A stretch of 64,000 bases of DNA from Thalassotalea marina (GTDB taxonomy: Bacteria > Pseudomonadota > Gammaproteobacteria > Enterobacterales > Alteromonadaceae): contig NZ_BNCK01000004.1 of the NCBI RefSeq assembly GCF_014656435.1, positions 434,001-498,000 of the forward strand, in the 5' to 3' direction. The notes under the pieces were generated by a model, which was not told the origin of the DNA, searched no databases, and was given only the letters and a program-made list of their open reading frames with translations. The position numbers were made by a program, and so were the translations under genes. This document shows, piece by piece, positions 27,246-35,748 of this stretch; position 1 is the first letter of the stretch; every line of letters begins with the position of its first letter.

Positions 27246-27317
27246 TATACTGTATACAAATTATAGTTTGTGCCATACTGCACGACTAAAAATGATAAAA
27301 CCAAAACGAGTTGATAA

Positions 27318-28535
27318 ATGACTATAGGTGTAGGTGGTTCAGACCACGCAACAGAACTTTCAAAGTTATCTAATATGACGATCAACGTATCGCCAATTGA
27401 AGTCGAGGAATTTCAAGCCCGCATTACTAAAGCCACCAGTTTAATGAGAGAGCAAAACCTCGATGCCATTTATTTAAATGCCGGAAGCAATTTGTATTAC
27501 TTTACAGGAACAAAGTGGTACGCCAGTGAACGATTAGTGGGTGCAATTATTACCGCTAACGGTCATGTGGAGTACTTTGCGCCACATTTTGAAGTAGACA
27601 CCTTGTCTCAGTTCATTAAAGTCCCATCAGAGATAAATAGTTGGCAAGAACATGAATCACCTTACTTGTTGGTAGCGCAAGTACTAAAAAAACTTGGCCT
27701 TAGTCAAGGCGTTTTGGGTATAGATGAATCAACGCCGTTTTTTATCAGCAATGGCTTAAACAGTTTACTACCTTCGTTTGACTTGGTCGAAGCAAAGGCC
27801 GTTACAGCGGGTTGCCGACAACAGAAGTCGCAAAACGAAATTGCACTGATGCAAACCGCTAAAGACATGACGTTAACCGTGCACAAAGCAGCGGCTAGAA
27901 TTCTTCGTCCTGGCATCACAACAAAAGAAGTTGAGCAATTTATTAACGAGGCACATAAAAAAGTTGGTGCACCAAACGGCTCTTATTTTTGTATCGTATT
28001 ATTTGGTAAAGACACATCATTTCCTCATGGAGTCAAACAACCTAAAGCTCTTGAGCAAGATGATATTGTGTTGATTGATACCGGCTGCCAAATAGAAGGA
28101 TACAATTCAGATATTACGCGAACTTACGTGTTTGGAGAGCCAACAGCTAAGCATCGCCAAATGTGGCAAGTAGAGAAGAACGCTCAACTTGCCGCGTTTA
28201 ACGCTGCACAACTTGGTTCTTCATGTGGATCAGTTGATGAAGCGGCGCGCGAGTATATTGCTAATATGGGATTAGGACCAGATTACGAAACGCCAGGTTG
28301 CCCGCACAGAACAGGACATGGCATAGGATTAGATATCCACGAATGGCCTTATTTAGTGCGAAGCGATTCAACAGCGCTAGATATTGGCATGTGCTTTTCA
28401 AATGAGCCAATGCTAGTTTTTCCAGATGAATTTGGTATCCGTCTTGAAGATCATTTTTACATGACAGAACAGGGACCTGTTTGGTTTACTGAGCCATCTT
28501 TTTCAATCGATGACCCATTTGGTTATCATAAATAG
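27318..28535 (+). CDS. M24-family Xaa-Pro aminopeptidase/dipeptidase
   Basis: A 405-residue metallopeptidase. An N-terminal creatinase-like domain (~25-165) precedes the pita-bread catalytic domain (~170-400). Metal ligands are visible as Asp in LIDTGCQ and Asp in NSDITRTY, His in HRTGHGIGLDIHE, Glu in SNEPMLV, and Glu in GIRLEDHFY. It cleaves N-terminal residues preceding proline or splits Xaa-Pro dipeptides. The N-terminus MTIGVGGS is kept because it resembles related marine family members. Monocistronic; a possible hairpin follows. Confidence 0.93.
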   Translation: MTIGVGGSDHATELSKLSNMTINVSPIEVEEFQARITKATSLMREQNLDAIYLNAGSNLYYFTGTKWYASERLVGAIITANGHVEYFAPHFEVDTLSQFIKVPSEINSWQEHESPYLLVAQVLKKLGLSQGVLGIDESTPFFISNGLNSLLPSFDLVEAKAVTAGCRQQKSQNEIALMQTAKDMTLTVHKAAARILRPGITTKEVEQFINEAHKKVGAPNGSYFCIVLFGKDTSFPHGVKQPKALEQDDIVLIDTGCQIEGYNSDITRTYVFGEPTAKHRQMWQVEKNAQLAAFNAAQLGSSCGSVDEAAREYIANMGLGPDYETPGCPHRTGHGIGLDIHEWPYLVRSDSTALDIGMCFSNEPMLVFPDEFGIRLEDHFYMTEQGPVWFTEPSFSIDDPFGYHK

Positions 28536-28563
28536 CCAAAGAACTCGAATCATATAAACAAGT

Positions 28564-28597
28564 AAAGCAGCTATGAGTTATTTTATAGTTCTGCTTT
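28564..28597 (+). terminator. Possible terminator after the M24 peptidase gene
   Basis: Arms AAAGCAG (28564-28570) and CTGCTTT (28591-28597), with a further inner CTAT/ATAG match, form an imperfect hairpin 28 bp after the stop codon. There is no T-run, so terminator strength is doubtful. The remainder of 28536-28839 is AT-rich; I support no gene in it. A TATAAT at 28712-28717 might be a -10 element for the yciI gene but lacks a convincing -35. Confidence 0.35.
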
Positions 28598-28839
28598 GCT
28601 TGCCCATAATATTTCTCATTTTCATTTGAAAAAGTGAAACTCTCCTCAATGCCAGTAATAAAATTTTTAACAAATCTGGCACTTTTACTATATTCAAAAG
28701 TAACATGTGCCTATAATTAGAGCTTGAATTTATTAACACCCACTTGCGTTTAACCTTGCTTATCCAAAGAAAGCAATGAAACACGTTTTAATTAAATATT
28801 TGAAGTGTTTAGCATAAAAAAGAGAATAAGTAGTCTAGT

Positions 28840-29142
28840 ATGTATTATGTAATTTATAGTGAAGATGTAAAAGACAGTTTGCCTTTAAGAATGTCAGTTC
28901 GTGACAAGCATTTAGAACGCCTCAAAGAATTACAAAATGAAGGCCGCTTGCTCGTTGCAGGCCCCTGCCCTGCGATTGATAACGAAAACCCAGGTGATGA
29001 AGGCTTTACAGGTTCATTAATTATTGCTCAGTTCAACAACCTTGAGCAGGCTAAGCTTTGGGCAGATCAAGACCCTTATATTGAGGCAGGTGTTTATGAA
29101 AAGGTTACTGTGAAACCCTACAAAAAGGTATTGCCTGCATAA
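28840..29142 (+). CDS. yciI: YciI-family protein
   Basis: A 100-residue single-domain YciI protein (alpha-beta ferredoxin-like fold). It has the N-terminal YYVIYSEDV strand, the family His-Asp type pocket residues around VRDKHLERL, and the GRLLVAGP and [10 protein letters not shown] segments. The biochemical role of YciI in most bacteria is not established; the fold is related to muconolactone isomerases. The stop codon overlaps the ATG of the next gene by one base (TAATG), so the two are co-translated. Confidence 0.92.
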   Translation: MYYVIYSEDVKDSLPLRMSVRDKHLERLKELQNEGRLLVAGPCPAIDNENPGDEGFTGSLIIAQFNNLEQAKLWADQDPYIEAGVYEKVTVKPYKKVLPA

Positions 29143-29540
29143 TGACTAGAATATTATTTGGATTAGTAACTTATATAATTTTTGTCAGTGCAACTAATGC
29201 AATGAACAGTAAAACAGTTGAAAGTTGCGAGTCACAGCACAAAAGCATAACTGAACTTTCAAGTTGTCTTGACATAGTAAAAGAGGCGACAGATCGAGAA
29301 TTGCAAACATGGATAAATAATCAAACGTTTATCTTAGAAGAGTTTGCATTAAATACTGGTCGTCGCACAGCATTGGACATGTTTAAGCGCTCACAACGTA
29401 ATTTTAATACCTACAGAGAAAATAATTGTCGTTGGCAATATTTGTATTTGTCGCCAGACGTTAAGGCAGCGCCAGCCTATAAAAAGTGTTATATATTAAT
29501 AACTAAGTCAAGAATTGATGAATTAAGTCAAATCAATTAA
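29142..29540 (+). CDS. LprI/DUF1311-like secreted protein
   Basis: A 132-residue protein with an N-terminal hydrophobic signal peptide (about residues 3-19, cleavage probably after an Ala-Met region). The mature part has four cysteines spaced as in the LprI N-terminal/DUF1311 family (ESCESQ, SSCLD, ENNCRWQY, KKCYI) with a helix carrying YRENNCRW. Mycobacterial LprI inhibits lysozyme; for proteobacterial members function is mostly unknown. It is translationally coupled to yciI (TAATG) and followed by a strong terminator. Confidence 0.75.
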   Translation: MTRILFGLVTYIIFVSATNAMNSKTVESCESQHKSITELSSCLDIVKEATDRELQTWINNQTFILEEFALNTGRRTALDMFKRSQRNFNTYRENNCRWQYLYLSPDVKAAPAYKKCYILITKSRIDELSQIN

Positions 29541-29557
29541 CTGATATTAATATTTAT

Positions 29558-29584
29558 AAACGAGCTAACTAGCTCGTTTTTTTA
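29558..29584 (+). terminator. Rho-independent terminator after yciI-lprI pair
   Basis: Perfect 9-bp stem AAACGAGCT / AGCTCGTTT with a 4-base loop (29558-29579), followed by a run of seven T. It ends the two-gene unit and insulates it from the SOS promoter that begins a few bases later. Confidence 0.92.
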
Positions 29585-29594
29585 TGCCTAATGA

Positions 29595-29636
29595 TTGACA
29601 CACTGTATATTTTTACATTACTGTATATGTATACAT
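29595..29636 (+). promoter_or_regulatory. SOS promoter with two tandem LexA boxes
   Basis: A perfect -35 hexamer TTGACA (29595-29600) is followed by two LexA-box-like 16-mers, at 29603-29618 (13/16 to CTGTATATATATACAG) and 29621-29636 (14/16, CTGTATATGTATACAT), 18 bp apart start to start. The second ends 15 bp before the sulA ATG. Two adjacent boxes imply tight, cooperative repression by LexA and release on DNA damage. Confidence 0.88.
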
Positions 29637-29651
29637 TTTGAGGGTGTAATT

Positions 29652-30038
29652 ATGAACAGTATATTTAACGAAAAAACTGCTAACTGGTTAGACATTAGAA
29701 CAATTAATCATGCTACTAATTTGTCAGATCATTATCTCTCTATTTGCAGCCAACATACCTTGTCTAGAAAGTGGGTGCTTTTAATCAACCCTGAAGAGAA
29801 ATCTCTTGCAGCTCTTTGTGAGCGTGAAGGAATAGATGTCAGTAGAATTCTAACAGTGACGCCAAAACGACAAGATATAAAGTTACAGAGTATTAAGGCA
29901 GCGCTTGGTAGAGGAAATTGCTCGGCAATTGTTATATGTAACGCTTGTCTTGCCGCTGAAGAATTAGCCGAGTTACAAGCATATGCGCAATTGGGGCAAA
30001 CCAGTTGTGTGGTAATTAATAAGACAAGTTTACATTAA
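29652..30038 (+). CDS. sulA: SOS-induced cell division inhibitor, SulA-like
   Basis: A 128-residue protein resembling SulA, which blocks septation by binding FtsZ. The SRKWVLLINPEEKSL segment and the IKAALGRGNCSAIVIC segment correspond to the SRWQLWLTPQQKL and VRALRTGNYSVVIGW regions of E. coli SulA, with the conserved Ile-Leu-x-Val-x linker between. The ATG at 29652 is chosen because an upstream extension would run through the LexA boxes. The tandem LexA sites independently support the SOS assignment. In many relatives sulA follows lexA; here it stands alone. Confidence 0.88.
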   Translation: MNSIFNEKTANWLDIRTINHATNLSDHYLSICSQHTLSRKWVLLINPEEKSLAALCEREGIDVSRILTVTPKRQDIKLQSIKAALGRGNCSAIVICNACLAAEELAELQAYAQLGQTSCVVINKTSLH

Positions 30039-30161
30039 AGAAAATCGCTAATTGTTGCTTGGCATAAATGAACTAGCTAATTAAAATTACCTAGATTGAA
30101 TATGCACTTAAATAAGTGAATATTCCTATGAACACAATATTTAACATTAGAAGAATAATTT

Positions 30162-30677
30162 ATGCTCTGTATTTGTGGCTCCAAAATCGAGTCAAAAAAT
30201 TGTTGCAGCCAATTTGTTAGCAACGATGCTATTGCGCAAACACCAGTGGCTTTAATGCGCTCTAGGTATTTTGCTTTTGCTCACTCAGCAACCGATTACT
30301 TAGTATCAAGTCACGCACAGTCAACAAGAACATCTGCGTTAGCGCAAGAGCTTGTAGATTGGTGTGCAGTAACACATTGGGCAAAATTAGTTGTTCACTC
30401 TTTTGATGAACAGAATTTATCTGATAGCTTAGAAAAGAACTGTTTTACGGATACTCAAGAGCAACTTCCTACGGTCTGTTTTTCTGCATATTACTTTTAT
30501 CAAAACGAGTTTTATGTGATGAAAGAGTTATCTCGTTTTATCGTTGAACAAGGTCAATGGCGATATTTAGACGGAGAATCTCTAGAGCATATAAACTTTG
30601 GTAAAATTGGTCTGAATAAGCCCTGCCCTTGTAAAAGTGGCAATAAATTTAAACGGTGCTGTTATAAAGCTCGCTAG
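30162..30677 (+). CDS. YchJ/UPF0225-family SEC-C motif protein
   Basis: A 171-residue protein with two metal-binding cysteine clusters: N-terminal CICGSKIESKNCC and C-terminal CPCKSGNKFKRCC, the latter a SEC-C zinc motif. Between them is the YchJ middle domain (LMRSRYFAFAHSATDYL, WCAVTHWAKLVV). SEC-C motifs bind SecB or ribosomes in other proteins; the role of YchJ proteins is not known. Single gene with its own upstream gap of 123 bp; no promoter assigned. Confidence 0.9.
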   Translation: MLCICGSKIESKNCCSQFVSNDAIAQTPVALMRSRYFAFAHSATDYLVSSHAQSTRTSALAQELVDWCAVTHWAKLVVHSFDEQNLSDSLEKNCFTDTQEQLPTVCFSAYYFYQNEFYVMKELSRFIVEQGQWRYLDGESLEHINFGKIGLNKPCPCKSGNKFKRCCYKAR

Positions 30678-30735
30678 TTAGAAGCCATCACGTTTAAACT
30701 TTGTTCAACGAACAATAGTGATACCGGAAATATTG

Positions 30736-32277
30736 TTAATCTGGATATTGATCGCGAATAGCTAAAAACTCATCGAATTTTTTTAGCAGTATATCAACTA
30801 ACTCCGGTTGAAACTTCTTACTACGCTGTTCTAATAAATAGCTTTTGATCTGTTCATCTTCCCACTTAGGTTTGTAAGGGCTGTCGACACCAAGAGAATC
30901 AAATACGTCGGCAATAGACATTATTCGAGCTTCAAGCGGTATTTTTTCAGCAACCAAACCTTCTGGGTAACCAGAACCATCCCAGTTCTCATGATGATAT
31001 CTAGCCATCTTAGCACCTAATTTAGATATTTTTGCTTTAGATTGACCTAATAGCTCAGCACCTATTTCAGCGTGTGCTTGCATAACTCGCCATTCTTCCT
31101 CGTTAAGTTCTCCAGGTTTGTGTAGGATTTTTTCTGGAACTGCAACTTTACCTAAGTCATGAAGTGGTGCTGCAAGTTTGATCGCCTGCACAAATATATC
31201 ATCGGCTCCTAGTTCTTGCGCTATCTTCTCACAAATCAACGCCACTCTTTTAACATGTGAACCAGCCTCTTTACCCCTTTTTTCAATTGCTTCACCAACA
31301 ATAAATAACAATTCCTTTTGTGTCCGCTCCACCTCATGTTGCTTGGTCAAACTCTCTAAAATTAACGCGACATTAGTCGCAAATAACTCTGCTAAGCCTG
31401 ATCTAAAATGTTCAGCATCATCTTCAAATTCTATGTATAACACCGACGATGCATCTGCTGACGTTTCATAATATCCGACAAAATAATCTTTATCGGTGAA
31501 ATGTTTTTTTTCATCGAATGCCTGTTGAATAACTAGTTTTACTTCTTCACTTATATCTGAATTTTCAAGGCAATCTGATTCACTCACATATTTTCCAGTG
31601 CAAGCAATGATCAAATTAGAACGCTCTTCGTCAAAGTCTCTTTGACTTCTTGCAATGTAAAGCGCAGAGCTGTCAACATCCATTAAGGTTAATAAATGGT
31701 TAAGCGCCGCGGAGCCAAAAGGACGAAACTGACTAATTTTTAATAGGTCATGTGTAGATTTTATGAGTTGCTTAAACGCATCTAAACTGCGTTGAATGGT
31801 CATAATATCTCGATACGCTCGAATGCTGGCATAGACAGTAGTTGTCATTTTTCCAGCGGTGAAATCGGTTTTTTCTTTGTAATCATTAATATCAAATTCT
31901 TTAATAACTTTAGCTTCGGGAGCGTTGCCCGCTTGGCCTGTCCTTAAAATTAACCGAATCGATTGATTACGTTTTTCTTTTCTTATCCACTCGACAAGCT
32001 CTAGTCCAGCATGGTCTGTTTCCATCACAACATCAACAAAAGCCATGCAAAAATCATCATCTTTTTCGAGTAAGTCCTTTGCTTCTTGCTTTGAATAAAC
32101 AGAAACAATTTCTAACTTTCTATTTTCAATAATCGCATCGCTCAAAACTAAATTGGTAATTTGATGCACCGACTCGTCATCATCAACCACAAGGATACGC
32201 CACACCTTGTCCGCCTTAAACGACGTACTTATTACCTCTTCAGATTCACTCTCTTCCTTAAAAATAAATTTTGACAT
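30736..32277 (-). CDS. Response regulator with DUF3369 and HD-GYP c-di-GMP phosphodiesterase
   Basis: A 513-residue protein. Receiver at ~22-150 (DDDESVH, Asp in AFVDVVME), a DUF3369/GAF-like region at ~160-320, then an HD-GYP domain at ~325-500. The catalytic HD pair is in PLHDLGKVAVPEKI near residue 373, and the GYP loop is HHENWDGSGYPEGL near 427, with the later ADVFDSLG. All metal-binding residues that I can check are present, so it should hydrolyse c-di-GMP. The ATG at 32277 with GGAA upstream is preferred over a TTG five codons before. No kinase is adjacent; the cognate partner is unknown. Confidence 0.93.
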   Translation of the reverse strand: MSKFIFKEESESEEVISTSFKADKVWRILVVDDDESVHQITNLVLSDAIIENRKLEIVSVYSKQEAKDLLEKDDDFCMAFVDVVMETDHAGLELVEWIRKEKRNQSIRLILRTGQAGNAPEAKVIKEFDINDYKEKTDFTAGKMTTTVYASIRAYRDIMTIQRSLDAFKQLIKSTHDLLKISQFRPFGSAALNHLLTLMDVDSSALYIARSQRDFDEERSNLIIACTGKYVSESDCLENSDISEEVKLVIQQAFDEKKHFTDKDYFVGYYETSADASSVLYIEFEDDAEHFRSGLAELFATNVALILESLTKQHEVERTQKELLFIVGEAIEKRGKEAGSHVKRVALICEKIAQELGADDIFVQAIKLAAPLHDLGKVAVPEKILHKPGELNEEEWRVMQAHAEIGAELLGQSKAKISKLGAKMARYHHENWDGSGYPEGLVAEKIPLEARIMSIADVFDSLGVDSPYKPKWEDEQIKSYLLEQRSKKFQPELVDILLKKFDEFLAIRDQYPD

Positions 32278-32513
32278 TCGAGTTCCGAGCAACTATTGCG
32301 ATTTATTTGAGTTTAGAAGAAATTAACTGAAAATGCATGAAAAGTGATACTTATTATTAGTTTATCGATAAAAAAATTGATCAATCACAAAACAATCAAG
32401 GCTACACGGCTATTTTTTTGGAAAAAACTTTAATCTAATTCCTTAAACTTAGCTCGATAGAACAAGCGAGACTAACACCCAAGCATTTTGTTCTATTAAT
32501 ATGCAATAAAAGG

Positions 32514-32544
32514 TTGACAGCATTACTCAGTCACCTAATATAAA
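32514..32544 (+). promoter_or_regulatory. Sigma-70-type promoter of the ilv attenuator region
   Basis: A perfect -35 TTGACA (32514-32519) is followed by TAATAT (32536-32541, spacing 16) running into TATAAA (32539-32544, spacing 19). The predicted start near 32551 would put the leader-peptide ATG about 33 bases into the message. The rest of 32278-32513 is AT-rich with no gene visible. Confidence 0.7.
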
Positions 32545-32583
32545 TAGCGCGTTTACAAAATCAGCAATTATTTAGAAAAACAA

Positions 32584-32664
32584 ATGAAATTAGTTACTTT
32601 ACTCAACGTCGTCCTCACAGTCGTAGTGGTTGTCAAACCAGTGCGGGGTTGGTGTTGTGTGTAA
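32584..32664 (+). CDS. Val/Leu-rich ilv leader peptide
   Basis: A 26-codon frame with ten Val and four Leu codons, including five consecutive Val codons at 13-17 (positions 32620-32634) and none for Ile. This is the composition expected of an attenuation leader (as in ilvB of E. coli, whose leader is rich in Val and Leu). It ends 25 bases before the attenuator stem. Ribosome stalling at the Val run under valine or leucine shortage would free the downstream strand to form the antiterminator. Confidence 0.9.
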   Translation: MKLVTLLNVVLTVVVVVKPVRGWCCV

Positions 32665-32725
32665 AAAAGTAATTACGTAAAGAACACCCAAAAAACCCCC
32701 GCTCTGAAAAGATCGGGGGTTTTTT
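32644..32725 (+). terminator. ilv transcription attenuator with antiterminator
   Basis: The terminator is a perfect 12-bp stem, AAAAAACCCCCG (32690-32701) with CGGGGGTTTTTT (32714-32725), loop 12 bases, ending in its own T-run. An alternative pairing is visible: GGTGTT at 32651-32656 with AACACC at 32683-32688, and CGGGGTT at 32644-32650 with AACCCCCG at 32694-32701 (one bulged C). This antiterminator overlaps the end of the leader peptide. The arrangement is that of classical amino-acid attenuation. Confidence 0.9.
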
Positions 32726-32764
32726 AATGTTTAATTTTAATCAAAGAGTAAAAAGGTAACTCTT

Positions 32765-34489
32765 ATGGCGAATGAAACTTTTACTGGTGCGGAGATGGTA
32801 GTTAAAGCGCTTTCTGCGCTTGATGTTAAATATGTATTTGGCTACCCCGGTGGCTCGGTACTCGATATATATGATGCAATTTTTCAACAACAGGATGTGG
32901 CGCATATACTCGTTCGTCATGAGCAAGCAGCTACCCATATGGCCGATGGATATTCGCGTGCAACAGGAGAAGTTGGCGTTGTTCTAGCCACTTCTGGTCC
33001 AGGTGCAACTAACTGTGTAACCGGGATTGCTACGGCATACATGGATTCTATTCCTATGGTTGTTCTGGCAGGTCAAGTACCAACAAATTTAATTGGTGAT
33101 GATGCCTTTCAGGAAACTGACATTGTTGGTTGTTCCAGACCGATAGTAAAACATAGTTTTAATTGCCGTAGCCTTGAAGATATTCCTAACGTTATTGCTA
33201 AGGCATTTTACATCGCTAAATCAGGCCGCCCTGGCCCTGTTGTAGTCGAGTTACCTAAAGATATATTAATACCGCAACATAAAGCGGAATTTCATATCGA
33301 AAAACAAATTAAGATGCGTTCTTACAACCCAACCAAAAAAGGTCACCCTAAACAAATTAGAAAAGCCGTCAATGCTATAACTCAGGCAAAACGACTTGTC
33401 GTTTATTCTGGTGGTGGTGTTATTTTAGCTGACGCAGCCGATCTTCTAACTGAACTTGTTGAACAGTTAAACGCTCCGTGCACCAACACTTTAATGGGCT
33501 TGGGTGGAATCCCTGGTACTCATAAAAACTTTATAGGTATGTTGGGCATGCACGGCAGCTTAGAAGCTAACAAAGCTATGGCCAATGCCGATGTCATCTT
33601 AGCCTTGGGTGCCCGATTTGATGACCGCGTTACAAATAATGTGAAAAAATTCTGCCCTAACGCAACTATTGTTCACGTAGATATAGATCCAACTTCTATA
33701 TCAAAAACAATTAATGCTCATATACCTGTCGTTGGTCTGATTGATGTTGTTTTAAAACAATTACTCACTGAACTAAAAGAGAAGCAGTATCAACCAGACG
33801 AACAAGCTAATAGCAGTTGGTGGCAGCAAATTAACGAGTGGCGCTCAATGAAAAGCATTAGTTACGAACAAGGCGAAGGAAAAATAAAACCTCAACGCGT
33901 TGTAGAAGCCATGTACAAAATCACTAACGGCGAAGCATATGTTTGTTCAGATGTAGGTCAACATCAAATGTTTGCAGCCCAATATTATCCTTTTGACAAA
34001 CCTCGCCAATGGATAAATTCAGGTGGTCTTGGCACCATGGGCTTTGGTTTACCAGCTGCAATGGGTGTGAAGTTGGCTTTTCCTGACAGTCACGTTATTT
34101 GTATTACCGGTGACGGTTCAATCCAAATGAATATTCAAGAGCTATCAACCTGTTTACAGTATCAATTACCAGTTGTCATTATCTCCTTAAATAACCGTTC
34201 TTTAGGTATGGTTAGGCAATGGCAAGACATGATTTATGATGGTAGACATTCTTCATCATACATGGAGTCCTTACCTGATTTCGTCGCATTAGCAGAGGCA
34301 TATGGTCATGTGGGTATTCAAATTAACGATTTAAATGAGTTGGATAGCAAACTTGAACAGGCCTTTTCCATAAAAAATCGTCTTGTGTTTGTAGACGTAT
34401 TAGTTGATGAGTTAGAGCACGTTTATCCGATGCAGATCAGACATGGTGCCGTAGATGACATGTGGTTAGGAAAAGGAGTAAAAGCATAA
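32765..34489 (+). CDS. ilvI: Acetolactate synthase large subunit
   Basis: First committed enzyme of valine/leucine/isoleucine synthesis; condenses two pyruvates, or pyruvate with 2-oxobutyrate. The 574 residues equal E. coli IlvI. Seen are the catalytic glutamate in [14 protein letters not shown] (activates ThDP), the [12 protein letters not shown]/ThDP region and the ThDP Mg2+ motif [15 protein letters not shown]. The small subunit follows with a one-base TAATG overlap. Expression is controlled by the leader-peptide attenuator upstream. Length and small-subunit type suggest ilvIH (isozyme III) although the leader is of the ilvB style. Confidence 0.97.
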   Translation: MANETFTGAEMVVKALSALDVKYVFGYPGGSVLDIYDAIFQQQDVAHILVRHEQAATHMADGYSRATGEVGVVLATSGPGATNCVTGIATAYMDSIPMVVLAGQVPTNLIGDDAFQETDIVGCSRPIVKHSFNCRSLEDIPNVIAKAFYIAKSGRPGPVVVELPKDILIPQHKAEFHIEKQIKMRSYNPTKKGHPKQIRKAVNAITQAKRLVVYSGGGVILADAADLLTELVEQLNAPCTNTLMGLGGIPGTHKNFIGMLGMHGSLEANKAMANADVILALGARFDDRVTNNVKKFCPNATIVHVDIDPTSISKTINAHIPVVGLIDVVLKQLLTELKEKQYQPDEQANSSWWQQINEWRSMKSISYEQGEGKIKPQRVVEAMYKITNGEAYVCSDVGQHQMFAAQYYPFDKPRQWINSGGLGTMGFGLPAAMGVKLAFPDSHVICITGDGSIQMNIQELSTCLQYQLPVVIISLNNRSLGMVRQWQDMIYDGRHSSSYMESLPDFVALAEAYGHVGIQINDLNELDSKLEQAFSIKNRLVFVDVLVDELEHVYPMQIRHGAVDDMWLGKGVKA

Positions 34490-34986
34490 TGAGACGCATT
34501 TTATCAATTTTATTGGAAAATGAACCAGGTTCATTATCACGTATTGTCGGTTTGTTTTCTCAGCGCGCTTTTAACATTGAAAGTTTAACCGTAGCACCGA
34601 CAGAAGATAATAGTCTTTCACGTATAACTATTGCTACCTCAGGTGATGACCGCGTATTAGAGCAAATTGTTAAGCAAGTAAACAAACTCATCGACGTGAT
34701 TAAAATTACCGACTTAACCGAAAGAGACCATGTTGAACGTGAGATTATTTTGATCAAAGTGTTGGCAATGAATGATAAAGCGCGAACCGAAATTAAGCGA
34801 ATCACTGATATTTTCAGAGGCTCTATTGTTGATATTGGCAAGCAAGTTTATACCGTAGAATTAACTGGTAACGCTGAAAAGATAAATGCTTTTATTAAAA
34901 CATTGGCATACGAAACTGAAATTATTGAATCAGTGCGTTCTGGCTCCGTAGGCATAGCTCGCGGTGAAAAAGCCCTACGTATATAA
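34489..34986 (+). CDS. ilvH: Acetolactate synthase small (regulatory) subunit
   Basis: A 165-residue regulatory subunit (163 in E. coli IlvH). It has an N-terminal ACT domain starting RRILSILLENEPGSLSRIVGLF, where valine binds for feedback inhibition, and a C-terminal ferredoxin-like domain (REIILIKVLAM, AYETEIIESVRSG). The ATG at 34489 shares its A with the ilvI stop codon, so it is translationally coupled. A long hairpin lies right after the stop codon. Confidence 0.97.
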   Translation: MRRILSILLENEPGSLSRIVGLFSQRAFNIESLTVAPTEDNSLSRITIATSGDDRVLEQIVKQVNKLIDVIKITDLTERDHVEREIILIKVLAMNDKARTEIKRITDIFRGSIVDIGKQVYTVELTGNAEKINAFIKTLAYETEIIESVRSGSVGIARGEKALRI

Positions 34987-34990
34987 ATAA

Positions 34991-35022
34991 AGAGGCCTGT
35001 AGTATTTGTACTGCAGGCCTCT
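34991..35022. terminator. Stem-loop between convergent ilvH and phosphatase genes
   Basis: AGAGGCCTG (34991-34999) pairs perfectly with CAGGCCTCT (35014-35022), and the inner bases extend the stem by four to five more pairs around a short loop. No T-run follows on the plus strand. It may act as a factor-assisted terminator for both converging transcripts or as a 3' end stabiliser. Confidence 0.6.
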
Positions 35023-35041
35023 ACGATTAAACTTTAAGATA

Positions 35042-35527
35042 CTACTTTTTTAGTTTTTCAATCAAGCCATCACTAGCGTCTTCGACGAGATCCAGCACAT
35101 ACTGAAAGCCTTTTGCGCCACCATAATAAGGATCCGGCACTTCCGTATCAGAAAAGCTATTGGCAAACTCAAGAAATAAATGGACTTTGTGTAGATGTTC
35201 TTTAGGCGCAACTTTTTTTAAGTCTTTAATATTTTGTTCGTCCATGGCAAGGATCAAATCAAATTGACTAAAGTCCTGTTCGGTCACTTTTCTCGCTTTA
35301 ATTTTGTCAAAGTTATAACCACGAGCTACACCGGCCTTTTGCGCTCGATGATCTGGTTTTTCACGAGCATGCGAACCAATTGTTCCTGCAGAATCTATAT
35401 GTAAATCAAGCCCCTTCTTTTCTGATTTTTGTCTAAACACAGCCTCTGCTGTAGGAGACCGACATATATTGCCCATACAAATAAATAAAATACTAGAAAC
35501 TTGACTTAAGTTAGATTCAGCAGACAT
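35042..35527 (-). CDS. Low-molecular-weight protein-tyrosine phosphatase
   Basis: A 161-residue cytoplasmic phosphatase. The P-loop CMGNICRSPTAEA (C-x5-R) at ~18-30 contains the nucleophilic cysteine, and the general acid aspartate lies in VPDPYYGG, the DPYY motif of the family. Relatives (Wzb, Etp) dephosphorylate tyrosine kinases that control polysaccharide export, but no kinase or capsule gene lies nearby. It is a stand-alone copy. Confidence 0.94.
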   Translation of the reverse strand: MSAESNLSQVSSILFICMGNICRSPTAEAVFRQKSEKKGLDLHIDSAGTIGSHAREKPDHRAQKAGVARGYNFDKIKARKVTEQDFSQFDLILAMDEQNIKDLKKVAPKEHLHKVHLFLEFANSFSDTEVPDPYYGGAKGFQYVLDLVEDASDGLIEKLKK

Positions 35528-35748
35528 TTTTTACCTTTCTTATACTTTTATACACACTCTACAGGCTGTGTTTAGGATTCCATTAATTGATTAACCCTAG
35601 TGTCATGTATAACAGGGGGTAACGTCAACAATTGAACACATTAGATTGGCCTATTACAAATAATAAAACTCTGATCTTGAGCGAAAACTACCAATGCTAA
35701 GTTAATTTGCTAAAATAAAAAGACTTTTCTTACACCTTTGTAAAAGGC

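Noticed and set aside
28578-28784. 68-codon minus-strand frame between the M24 peptidase and yciI
   Set aside because: No ribosome binding site, no recognisable protein features, and it lies in AT-rich DNA with a likely terminator.
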